Below are positions 9,556 to 15,608 of a stretch of 43,753 nucleotides of DNA, in pieces. Location of the stretch: contig JBPJFZ010000022.1 in NCBI GenBank assembly GCA_051208035.1, positions 1 to 43,753 on the forward strand. The letters are read 5' to 3'. Source of the DNA: JACKOB01 sp024234575. Its GTDB lineage: Bacteria; Pseudomonadota; Gammaproteobacteria; Pseudomonadales; Oleiphilaceae. The notes below the pieces were generated by a model that saw nothing but the letters and a program-made list of their open reading frames with translations, did no database searches and was not told the DNA's origin. Position numbers and translations under genes: made by a program. Numbering within the stretch: the first letter of the stretch is position 1; each line of letters begins with the position of its first letter.

Positions 9556-9663
9556 TTACCTTCGCCTTTTTGCCCTTATGCCGTAAACAATAATTGGTAT
9601 AGAGACCACCAAAGCAAAAACTGCCGACATCAATATAAACTGATACGCAGGTAAAACATCCAT
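9556..9663 (-). CDS. 35-aa single-pass membrane peptide
   Basis: Short frame MDVLPAYQFILMSAVFALVV followed by SIPIIVYGIRAKRRR and a stop. It has one hydrophobic helix and a strongly basic C-terminal tail, which predicts an inner-membrane protein with the tail in the cytoplasm. A near-ideal ribosome site (GGAGGAG) lies about 8 nt before the ATG, which is the main support for translation. It follows another small membrane protein (9843-10031) and rmuC on the same strand. Function unknown. Confidence 0.6.
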   Translation of the reverse strand: MDVLPAYQFILMSAVFALVVSIPIIVYGIRAKRRR

Positions 9664-9842
9664 CTTTATGCTCCTCCAGGATAAACCCATAGCCTACTCC
9701 GCTTTTTTATTCTTTCAAATAGCGCAATAGCAATTTGTCCGCCATAACAGCTCGCGTCAACTTTTCTGGTCATCAGCTTATCGATTCACGAGACAAACAA
9801 ATATCAACTTTAATTATTTGATGCAGAGCACCCCGTGATTAA

Positions 9843-10031
9843 TTATTTTCGCTTGTCTCTTTTTATCTTTTGGCGTTTTTCATACCAATTATAAAGCCAG
9901 GCGCCTAGTCGGTCGGAATTTATATAGAGCAAAAAGCAAGGGACACCAATCGTCAACAGTGAGATGGCAAGCACACCCAACAATTTCATTTCTATAGATA
10001 GATCACTGCCATACGGCCAAAGCGGACTCAT
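9843..10031 (-). CDS. 62-aa small membrane protein
   Basis: Starts MSPLWPYGSDLSIEMKLLGV, then a hydrophobic helix (AISLLTIGVPCFLLYI) and a very basic tail (YEKRQKIKRDKRK). Likely an inner-membrane protein with a cytoplasmic tail. A GGAG box lies about 10 nt upstream. The gene is 40 nt downstream of rmuC on the same strand, so it may be part of the rmuC transcript and of the operator-controlled set. No family recognised. Confidence 0.6.
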   Translation of the reverse strand: MSPLWPYGSDLSIEMKLLGVLAISLLTIGVPCFLLYINSDRLGAWLYNWYEKRQKIKRDKRK

Positions 10032-10071
10032 AATAATCATTCTCCGTTAGATACATACGACGATTTTCAGG

Positions 10072-11979
10072 TTACAAAGGTGTTGCTAATCTGCCTGAGG
10101 CCTTGCGCTCAGGTTCTCGACGCTCAGCATGCATTTCCAGACAAATAGCCTCGAGTTTTTCTGAGGCTATATCAATGTGCCTGGGTTCGAGCACTGGCAG
10201 AGACTGAGCAACTTTCGATGACAACTTTTCAAACCGCTCGGCTTTACCATAGAGGCCTTGCTTACCAGCTATAGAGGCAACGGTGTCGTTAAATTGGTTT
10301 CCGGCAGTCTGCAGGCTAGCGCCCAACTTATTCAGATGTGCAGCAACCACCCTGACCTTGTTATAAATTTCACCCGCTTTTTCGCTGATTTCGCGCGCTT
10401 CCTCATTGCTGCGTTCTGTCACCCACAGATTTGCCACCGTGCGTAATATTGGCATTAACGTTGTGTAGGACACAGGAATAACCCCTTTGTTGTAACCATA
10501 CTGGTATAACCCAGTATCTTGTTTCATCGCCTCAATATAGGCGGGCTCAATTGGCATAAACATCAAGACAAACCCGGGACAGTTCAGCCCCTTTAGATTG
10601 CTGTAGTCCTTCTCGGCTAAACGATCAATATGGTTACGCACAGCCTTCACATGGGCACCATAGGCCAGCACTGCCGCCTCCTCACTTTCTGCAGACGATG
10701 CACGCTCGTAATCCACCAACGATACTTGGCTGTCGACAACCACTTGTTTGTTACCTGGCAGCTTAATAATAAAATCCGGGCGTTTGCGCTTTCCATCGTT
10801 ATCAAGCAAAGACTCTTCACGTGTGTAGTGATCGTTTTCAACCAACCCGGCCAGCTGTAAGGTTTTTTCCAACTGCACCTCTCCCCAACCGCCGACGGTT
10901 TTTTTGTCACCCTTTAAGGCCGATGCCAGGTTGTTTGCCTCCCCACTCATTTTCATCCCAACATTTAACACCTCACGTATAGACGCAGAAAGATCACTAT
11001 TGCCTTTAATTGACTGGCTATGAATGTCATTCACACGCACTTGAAAGCCCTCGATTTGTTCACGGAAAGGCTTCAACAAATGCTCTATCGACTGTTGGTT
11101 AGCCACAGAAAATGTCTGACTCTTTTCGGCAAAAATACGATTCGACAAGTTTTCGAACTCTTTCACTAACTGCCCCTGTTTTTGTTCATCCCATACCTTA
11201 ATTTCCTCGATAGACTTTTCTCGGGCTTCCAGGCGTGAACTTATCTGAGCACACTCAGTTTTAAGATCCGTTTCTACCTGTCTCAATTTCCGCAGCTCGA
11301 TATCAGATTTATCGATAATTTCTTTGTATTTCGCGCAGGTCTCATCCCGTTCAGCCAATCGCGACGATAATTGCGCTTTTTCTGTCCTTACCTGCTCAAC
11401 AGCCTGGCGTAACTGGCGCAACTCGGTATTTTGCGTATCGATAAGTGTATGGTTTTCAAGCCCCAAGGCCTCTTTTTCAGAAAGCCGTGATCGTAACTCT
11501 GCCACGCTGGATTTTTCGTCAGACAAAGCAGACTGGACGCGAGCCAACTCTCCACTCAACGTTGCGTTTAGCGCTTTATTTCTCTCTTCTGCTTGCAATA
11601 AGGTGGTGTTTTGCGATTCGCAGACGGCTAAACGCTCTTGCGCATCTGATAGTGATAGACGCGACCGGTCATAACGCAATTCCAAATCGGCAGACTTTTC
11701 TGCCAGCTCTTTTGCATGAGACTCAACTGCCTGCAAATTACTTAATAGTGAACGATGGTCTAGCTCTAGCGCATGATGTGATGTTTTTGCCGATTCCAAT
11801 TCAAGGGTGAGCTTGTCTGCTTTGATAAATACGGCAGATAGCTGGTTTTTTAAGTCCGCAACTATCTCGGTAGCTTGCATTACTTCTTTTTGCTTTAGTC
11901 TTTTGGCTACATAAAAGCCCGCCAGCAAAGCCAATGAGAAAAGAACGAAAAGGGTAATAAGTGGCAAAGTGTTTTGCAT
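10072..11979 (-). CDS. rmuC: RmuC-family DNA recombination protein
   Basis: RmuC proteins limit recombination at inverted repeats in Escherichia coli and carry a predicted nuclease-like domain. This 635-residue protein has an N-terminal membrane helix (about 5-25), a long coiled coil (about 35-290) and the RmuC domain (about 300-600) with the family blocks GGWGEVQLEKTLQLAGL, RPDFIIKLPG and VVVDSQVSLVDY. In the family I know, the last block usually reads DSK; here the lysine is Q (codon CAA). The start was set at the ATG at 11979 (GGAGC upstream) instead of a TTG at 12021. A palindromic operator lies about 70 nt upstream, shared with the CRISPR and ssDNA-processing genes, which puts RmuC in that regulon by inference. 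Confidence 0.92.
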   Translation of the reverse strand: MQNTLPLITLFVLFSLALLAGFYVAKRLKQKEVMQATEIVADLKNQLSAVFIKADKLTLELESAKTSHHALELDHRSLLSNLQAVESHAKELAEKSADLELRYDRSRLSLSDAQERLAVCESQNTTLLQAEERNKALNATLSGELARVQSALSDEKSSVAELRSRLSEKEALGLENHTLIDTQNTELRQLRQAVEQVRTEKAQLSSRLAERDETCAKYKEIIDKSDIELRKLRQVETDLKTECAQISSRLEAREKSIEEIKVWDEQKQGQLVKEFENLSNRIFAEKSQTFSVANQQSIEHLLKPFREQIEGFQVRVNDIHSQSIKGNSDLSASIREVLNVGMKMSGEANNLASALKGDKKTVGGWGEVQLEKTLQLAGLVENDHYTREESLLDNDGKRKRPDFIIKLPGNKQVVVDSQVSLVDYERASSAESEEAAVLAYGAHVKAVRNHIDRLAEKDYSNLKGLNCPGFVLMFMPIEPAYIEAMKQDTGLYQYGYNKGVIPVSYTTLMPILRTVANLWVTERSNEEAREISEKAGEIYNKVRVVAAHLNKLGASLQTAGNQFNDTVASIAGKQGLYGKAERFEKLSSKVAQSLPVLEPRHIDIASEKLEAICLEMHAERREPERKASGRLATPL

Positions 11980-12047
11980 GGTGTTTGTGCTCCGCTGGTT
12001 TGGTTTCGATGGGGCGCACAATAGCTAAATTTCTCTTAAATTAGTCT

Positions 12048-12063
12048 TTCACAAACTTGTGAG
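12048..12063 (-). promoter_or_regulatory. Palindromic operator site 1 (before rmuC)
   Basis: TTCACAAACTTGTGAG, one base off the perfect palindrome TTCACAA-AC-TTGTGAA. Read towards rmuC, a -10-like TATTGT begins 24 nt after the GTGAA end. One of six such sites between 12.0 and 28.9 kb. Confidence 0.7.
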
Positions 12064-12159
12064 AAGATTTTTTGTCCGATAAATCTTCGAATCCGTTCAT
12101 TTTCTGTCGCTTATATAAAGCACAGGTCAACCTCACCCACTATCCATTCAAATCCTCTC

Positions 12160-12209
12160 CCCACAAGTTTGTGAAACGCACAATGGCGTGACCGTTTTGG
12201 CACTATAGC
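12160..12209 (+). promoter_or_regulatory. Palindromic operator site 2 and promoter (before the 12277 gene and csx16)
   Basis: Operator CACAAGTTTGTGAA at 12162-12175, followed exactly 28 nt later by a -10-like TATAGC at 12204-12209. The same 28-nt spacing to TATACC occurs at the first cas2A and dual-OB promoters. The operator centre would fall near -48, which fits an activator more than a simple repressor (inference). Confidence 0.7.
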
Positions 12210-12276
12210 AATAGTTCGATGGCCACCGAGCAAAAGCAAACAAAATCACACCCAAACCAAAAAGGAAGAACAAGCT

Positions 12277-12744
12277 ATGCAATACACAGAAAACCAAACA
12301 ACCGACACCAACAAAGCAAGAAAGACCTGGGCAGCCTCTGTACAGAAAGATCTGGAGCGCATCGCGATAACCCATGGATGGCAACTTGCCCCGGTGCGAA
12401 GTGTAAACTCTAAAGAATGGGAGCTGACCAAACCAGACGCAAGAACCTGGGGGGCACGCACACACGTATACATCTCACGCTTCAGTGGCGTGGCGGTTAA
12501 TGAATTTCACGTTGTCATTGCGCCAGAGGTGTGGGAAAACAAAAAGCAGGCCTTGCAGTCGATAGAAGGGGTATTGATAAAAACAAAAACAGCTGAAGAC
12601 CCCTATTATTACAGCAGTAACTACCGGGGCTTTGGCAACAAACAACCAGGCGTACACGAGCACTACGGGAAAAAGCTGATTGTATTTAGCGCCTGCATCA
12701 GCACAATGGTTGAAATCTTATCTGCACTCAACGGGGAGGGTTGA
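12277..12744 (+). CDS. Hypothetical protein, 155 aa, in operon with csx16
   Basis: Soluble protein of unknown family. Features: an N-terminal helix (ARKTWAASVQKDLERIAITH), a central beta-rich part (THVYISRFSGVAVNEFHVVI) and a C-terminal part with clustered tyrosines (DPYYYSSNYRG). It begins about 68 nt after the TATAGC promoter element and lies 74 nt before csx16 on the same strand. It is therefore probably co-transcribed with csx16 and under the shared operator. That position makes it a candidate CRISPR ancillary protein (inference only). Confidence 0.6.
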   Translation: MQYTENQTTDTNKARKTWAASVQKDLERIAITHGWQLAPVRSVNSKEWELTKPDARTWGARTHVYISRFSGVAVNEFHVVIAPEVWENKKQALQSIEGVLIKTKTAEDPYYYSSNYRGFGNKQPGVHEHYGKKLIVFSACISTMVEILSALNGEG

Positions 12745-12818
12745 GATACAGAGGCTAGAACAATAGAACATCAGCGATGACAGCACTTACGAAAGAGCCC
12801 GCAACCAAGGAGACTACA

Positions 12819-13136
12819 TTGAGCATATGGTTTGTATCACGCCACCCAGGTGCCATTGCCTGGGTAAAATCACAACCGATTTCTGTGGATAAATTCTGCG
12901 AACATCTCGACACCAGCATGATTCAATCCGGTGACACTGTCATCGGTAATCTGCCCGTACCGATGGGTGCAGAAATTATCGCCAAGGGCGCCCGTTACAT
13001 TTACCTCTCTATATCCGTACCGTCAAAACTAAGAGGCCAAGAATTAAGCGAGACGGATCTCACGCGCCTGGGCGTTTCTCTGCATGACGTAAAAATCACC
13101 CTGGGCGAAAGCCTTGACGCTGTGGAAATAAATTAA
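12819..13136 (+). CDS. csx16: CRISPR-associated protein Csx16 (VVA1548 family), putative ring nuclease
   Basis: 105 residues beginning SIWFVSRHPGAIAWVKSQ, with HLDTSMIQSGDTVIGNLPV and ARYIYLSISVPSKLRGQEL. These are hallmark segments of the Csx16/VVA1548 family, which accompanies type III CRISPR systems; members are reported to degrade cyclic oligoadenylate second messengers. The TTG at 12819 is the preferred start: AAGGAG lies 6 nt upstream and the protein then begins where other family members do. An upstream ATG at 12777 would add 14 residues and has a poor ribosome site. Its presence implies a cyclic-oligoadenylate-producing effector somewhere in the genome, although none is in this window. 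Confidence 0.85.
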   Translation: MSIWFVSRHPGAIAWVKSQPISVDKFCEHLDTSMIQSGDTVIGNLPVPMGAEIIAKGARYIYLSISVPSKLRGQELSETDLTRLGVSLHDVKITLGESLDAVEIN

Positions 13137-13162
13137 GCGGCACCCGAATAAGACAGCTCTTA

Positions 13163-13224
13163 GGTGAGTTTTAGCCAACCAGTTGAAGACCGGGGCGGTG
13201 TATCGCCCCCCCCCATTTCTGTAA
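13163..13224 (-). repeat. Truncated, degenerate copy of the ~124-nt structured unit
   Basis: The segment TAGCCAACCAGTTGAAGACC, then GGGGCGGTGTATCGCCCC, aligns with the second half of the intact units at 14712-14959 (GGCCTACCAGCCGAAGACCG and onward). It still forms a GGGGCG/CGCCCC hairpin and runs directly into a CRISPR repeat. It marks the original far end of array 1. Confidence 0.6.
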
Positions 13225-13261
13225 GTCTTAATCCCCTATCAGCGGGGCAACTTCTTCAAAC
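13225..13261 (-). CRISPR. Isolated array-1-type CRISPR repeat (37 nt)
   Basis: Differs from the array-1 repeat at one position (TATCAGC instead of TATAAGC) and ends CAACTTCTTCAAAC like the others. It lies about 1.7 kb from the rest of array 1, with integron-type toxin-antitoxin cassettes in between. This shows that the array was split. Confidence 0.85.
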
Positions 13262-13324
13262 AGTAATAAATAATTATTCTCTTTATGAAGTAATAAATGG
13301 CGGATCACCGCGCAGGAAGAAATC

Positions 13325-13413
13325 CATAACTCCTTGAATCTTATGGATCTCCGCCTACACGGAGATGACAAAACAGGACTTAATCAGAGGTCCGCTTGAT
13401 TGCCTTGTTATGG
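13325..13413 (-). repeat. Possible integron attC site (a)
   Basis: On the minus strand it starts CATAACAAGGCAATCAAGCG and ends AAGGAGTTATGG, with two perfect hairpins inside (ATCCATAA/TTATGGAT and ATCTCCG/CGGAGAT). Its place, beyond the parDE cassette, fits an attC. The inner pairing is less canonical than in the sites at 21551 and 23183. Confidence 0.4.
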
Positions 13414-13457
13414 GGTAGTACCATAAAATACCATTTAATAATATAGAAGGTAATTTC

Positions 13458-13697
13458 ATGCCAAAAAATACCAGTATGACTCTAGGTGAGCACTTTGATA
13501 GATTTATTGCCAGCCAAATTAATGAAGGCCGCTTTGCCTCTGCAAGCGAAGTTGTACGCGCAGCTCTTAGAATGTTTGAAGATAACGAAAGAAAAATAGC
13601 CGTTCTTAGAAAACTGCTCGAAGAAGGTGAACAAAGCGGTACAGCAGAATACAGCTATGAAAACCTAATGAATGAAATTGATGAAGAACTTGGTTAA
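13458..13697 (+). CDS. parD: ParD-like antitoxin (ribbon-helix-helix)
   Basis: 79 residues: NTSMTLGEHFDRFIASQIN, GRFASASEVVRAALRMFEDN, then an acidic C-terminal tail that should wrap the toxin. This is the classic ParD/CC2985 layout: an N-terminal DNA-binding ribbon-helix-helix that also autoregulates the operon. An AAGG box precedes the ATG. The stop overlaps the first base of the toxin gene, so translation is coupled. It sits in a cassette block between two pieces of CRISPR array 1. Confidence 0.88.
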   Translation: MPKNTSMTLGEHFDRFIASQINEGRFASASEVVRAALRMFEDNERKIAVLRKLLEEGEQSGTAEYSYENLMNEIDEELG

Positions 13698-13999
13698 TGG
13701 GTACATTTACACTAACAACCAAAGCTAAAGCCGATTTGAAATCAATCGCTATTTATACGCAGCGTAAATGGGGTAAACAGCAACGAAATATTTATATACG
13801 CCAGTTTGATGATACTTTTCATATGCTGTCAGAAAACCCAAAAAATGGAACTGAATGCGATTATATTAAGAACGGTTACAGGAAATTTCCAGTTACCAGC
13901 CATATTGTTTTTTATCGTAAAACGAGTGAACAAAATATTGAAATTGTTCGAATCTTACATAAAAGCATGGATGCTCGAGAACGACTTTTACCCCCATAA
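13697..13999 (+). CDS. parE: ParE/RelE-superfamily toxin
   Basis: 100 residues with the ParE signature (LTTKAKADLKSIAIYTQRKW, GYRKFPVTSHIVFYRKT, IEIVRILHKSMD). ParE toxins poison DNA gyrase; RelE relatives cut mRNA on the ribosome. The exact activity is not shown by the sequence. Paired with the overlapping parD upstream. Orientation is opposite to the attC sites, as is common for cassettes that carry their own promoter. Confidence 0.87.
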   Translation: MGTFTLTTKAKADLKSIAIYTQRKWGKQQRNIYIRQFDDTFHMLSENPKNGTECDYIKNGYRKFPVTSHIVFYRKTSEQNIEIVRILHKSMDARERLLPP

Positions 14000-14100
14000 C
14001 GCCGGGCTCTTCGGCATGGTGCAGTTGACGGCTTTTGTGCGGCCCTTTGCAAAAAAGGCGACAGTTTTACGGAATCCGCGTTGAACACCTTGTTAGCTGC
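13995..14100 (-). repeat. Integron attC site (b)
   Basis: On the minus strand it begins GCAGCTAACAAGGTGTTCAA and ends AGCCCGGCGTTATGG, with inverted arms around about 60 nt of imperfect palindrome. It lies directly after the txe stop codon, the expected place of attC in a cassette read leftwards. Confidence 0.6.
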
Positions 14101-14113
14101 CCAAGTTTGATAG

Positions 14114-14377
14114 CTATTCATAATGGGTCCACATACGCAGAACTTTAACTGTTTTTTGCTCTTCAATTACTTGATATACCAACCTGTGCTGAATATTAAT
14201 TCGTCTTGAATATGCGCCCGAAAGGTCGCCAACCAATTTTTCGTATGGTGGAGGATTTTGATGCGGATTAACCGACACAATACTCAGTAAGTCTTTAGCT
14301 TTATCCTTTAACCCGGAGGATGACAACTTTTTCGCGTCTTTTTGCGCTTGCTTTGTGTAAACAACTTGCCAGGTCAC
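14114..14377 (-). CDS. Txe/YoeB-like toxin
   Basis: 87 residues starting (GTG) TWQVVYTKQAQKDAKKLSSS, with NPPPYEKLVGDLSGAYSRRI, NIQHRLVYQV and the C-terminal VLRMWTHYE. This is the YoeB/Txe ribosome-dependent mRNA interferase pattern, including the terminal H-Y. The GTG overlaps the antitoxin stop (TGGTGA) and has AAGGAG 7 nt upstream, so it is preferred to the earlier ATG. It is followed within about 14 nt by an attC site. Expected role: growth arrest unless neutralised by the partner. Confidence 0.88.
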   Translation of the reverse strand: MTWQVVYTKQAQKDAKKLSSSGLKDKAKDLLSIVSVNPHQNPPPYEKLVGDLSGAYSRRINIQHRLVYQVIEEQKTVKVLRMWTHYE

Positions 14378-14616
14378 CAATCCAGCTCCTTGGAGCAAGA
14401 ATCAACGGACTCTTCCATGCCTTCACGAATACTTTCGCGCATTCCTGGTACCGATAACAAGTAAAGGGTTTCTTGTATTGATTCCCAATCTTCTGATGAA
14501 ATCAAGACTGCACTATTACGTTTACCTGTAATCGTAATTGGTTGGTGTGTTTCACTCGTTTGATCGAGTAATCTGTATAAATTTGCTCTTGCTTCGCTTG
14601 CAGTCAGTGTATTCAT
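14374..14616 (-). CDS. YefM/Axe-like antitoxin
   Basis: 80 residues: MNTLTASEARANLYRLLDQT, HQPITITGKRNSAVLISSED, then an acidic toxin-binding tail. A standard Phd/YefM-fold antitoxin and autorepressor. It overlaps the toxin gene by 4 nt. An 18-bp perfect palindrome at 14646-14663, about 30 nt upstream, is the likely operator. Confidence 0.88.
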   Translation of the reverse strand: MNTLTASEARANLYRLLDQTSETHQPITITGKRNSAVLISSEDWESIQETLYLLSVPGMRESIREGMEESVDSCSKELDW

Positions 14617-14645
14617 TATTTATCTCCACTTTAACAAGCTGTTAT

Positions 14646-14663
14646 CGTACGTTTAAACGTACG
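14646..14663. promoter_or_regulatory. Operator-like palindrome of the YefM/Txe cassette
   Basis: CGTACGTTTAAACGTACG is a perfect 18-bp palindrome just upstream of the antitoxin gene. It differs from the TTCACAA-type operator and is probably the autoregulatory site of this toxin-antitoxin pair. Confidence 0.55.
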
Positions 14664-14675
14664 CAAACACAAGAT

Positions 14676-14705
14676 TTTTCAGCTAGCGCCTTATTAGACA
14701 GAATC
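14676..14705 (-). repeat. Conserved cassette/CRISPR junction sequence J1
   Basis: TTTTCAGCTAGCGCCTTATTAGACAGAATC; the same sequence with few changes is at 23836-23865. On the minus strand it contains TCTAATAAGGCGC and GCTAGCTG, which resemble halves of an attC or attI core. It lies 6 nt from the first structured unit of array 1, at the edge of the integron cassettes. Confidence 0.6.
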
Positions 14706-14711
14706 CACTGA

Positions 14712-14959
14712 ATCTTAATCCCCTATAAGCGGGGGTTTGGCAGGTTCCTGGTCGAACATGTTCGACCCTGACAAACGGATTCGGCCTACCAGCCGAAGAC
14801 CGGGACGCTGTATCTCAACCCCCCGATCTCTACAAGTCTTAATCCCCTATAAGCGGGGGTTTGGCAGGTTCCTGGTCGAACATGTTCGACCCTGACAAAC
14901 GGATTCGGCCTACCAGCCGAAGACCGGGACGCTGTATCTCAACCCCCCGATCTCTGCAG
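14712..14959 (-). repeat. Two tandem 124-nt structured units fused to CRISPR-repeat sequence (array 1)
   Basis: Units at 14712-14835 and 14836-14959, nearly identical and directly adjacent with no variable spacer. Each starts with the first 23 nt of the array-1 repeat (GTCTTAATCCCCTATAAGC then GGGG; the first unit has A for G at its first base). It then departs into a series of hairpins: an outer stem GTTTGGCAG/CTGACAAAC, the palindrome GGTCGAACATGTTCGACC, TTCGGC-CTACCA-GCCGAA, and a CGGG/CCCG stem. In the array's probable transcription direction (minus strand) each unit ends with the repeat hairpin and the ATTAAGAC handle, so processing would release a ~124-nt RNA with a constant body. Confidence 0.85.
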
Positions 14960-15209
14960 GTCTCAATCCCCTATAAGCGGGGCAACTTCTTCAAACACCA
15001 TGAATGACCAGAACCGTGGCGTGCGCGACCGTCTTAATCCCCTATAAGCGGGGCAACTTCTTCAAACTCAGCAGCGGAAGAAGGCTATGACATTGGCAGT
15101 GAGTCTTAATCCCCTATAAGCGGGGCAACTTCTTCAAACTTTATAGAGGAGTAATCCATGAATCCATTTAAGGTCTTAATCCCCTATAAGCGGGGCAACT
15201 TCTTCAAAC
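14960..15209 (-). CRISPR. CRISPR array 1: four 37-nt repeats, three spacers
   Basis: Repeats at 14960, 15031, 15103 and 15173. The plus-strand form starts GTCTTAATCCCCTATAAGC and ends CAACTTCTTCAAAC; the first copy has one change (GTCTC). Spacers are 34, 35 and 33 nt. The minus-strand form starts GTTTGAAG and ends in an 8-nt ATTAAGAC, typical of a crRNA 5' handle in type III systems, so transcription from the cas side leftwards is likely. Spacers 14997-15030 and 15140-15172 each contain an ATG on the plus strand, the latter after GAGGAGTAATCC. Confidence 0.97.
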
Positions 15210-15300
15210 CCTTAGCCAAAAATTCATCTTACAAATCAACAACCTGCAGACCCCTTCAAAATTTTTCTGCAGTGTCAAAAAGTTGGCGAATCTGGTCATA
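15210..15300 (-). promoter_or_regulatory. Leader region of array 1
   Basis: The motif CTGCAGACC at 15244-15252 also follows the last repeat of array 2 directly (TGCAGACC) and, as CGCAGAC, the orphan repeat at 31411. Here it is separated from the last repeat by 34 nt, exactly a spacer length, which suggests that the leader-adjacent repeat was lost. A second CTGCAG follows at 15267. The rest abuts the cas2B stop. Confidence 0.6.
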
Positions 15301-15597
15301 TCATCGTGCCTTTTTTTGCCGGGAAATCATCGCATAAATCCCTCTATCTGCAGGGGTTTGTCCAATAATAGCAGCTTGATCGAAACTTGCTACCGAATAA
15401 ATCCGGATATCATCTACCGCATGGTCTATTAACTCACTTAGTGAGGCGATAAGCGAGTCGACTTCGGGCCGGCGCATTTCTGCATAAAAGACCGAATACT
15501 GCACCGCTGTTGCCACTTTACTTGTGGCTTTGTGCACTTTAACAAGCCGCTTTGGACAACGAATATCGTAGCAGATTAAATATGGTTGGTTGTTCAT
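15301..15597 (-). CDS. cas2: Cas2 paralogue B, module 1
   Basis: 98 residues: YLICYDIRCPKRLVKVHKAT, AVQYSVFYAEMRRPEVDSL, VDDIRIYSV. Ferredoxin-like Cas2 fold with the conserved Asp of YDI. It belongs to the same subtype as the 25051-25320 protein (shared YLICYDI..PKRL and DDIRIY) and differs from the Cas2A protein of its own operon. Cas2 dimers bridge Cas1 dimers in the spacer integrase. It lies last in the operon, next to the leader, 11 nt after the Cas1-like gene. Confidence 0.93.
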   Translation of the reverse strand: MNNQPYLICYDIRCPKRLVKVHKATSKVATAVQYSVFYAEMRRPEVDSLIASLSELIDHAVDDIRIYSVASFDQAAIIGQTPADRGIYAMISRQKKAR

Positions 15598-15608
15598 GCT
15601 GTGTCTCC

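Noticed and set aside
12048..12175. CRP site reading of the TTCACAA/TTGTGAA palindrome
   Set aside because: CRP needs TGTGA-N6-TCACA; here the half-sites are in the opposite order (TCACAA then TTGTGA).
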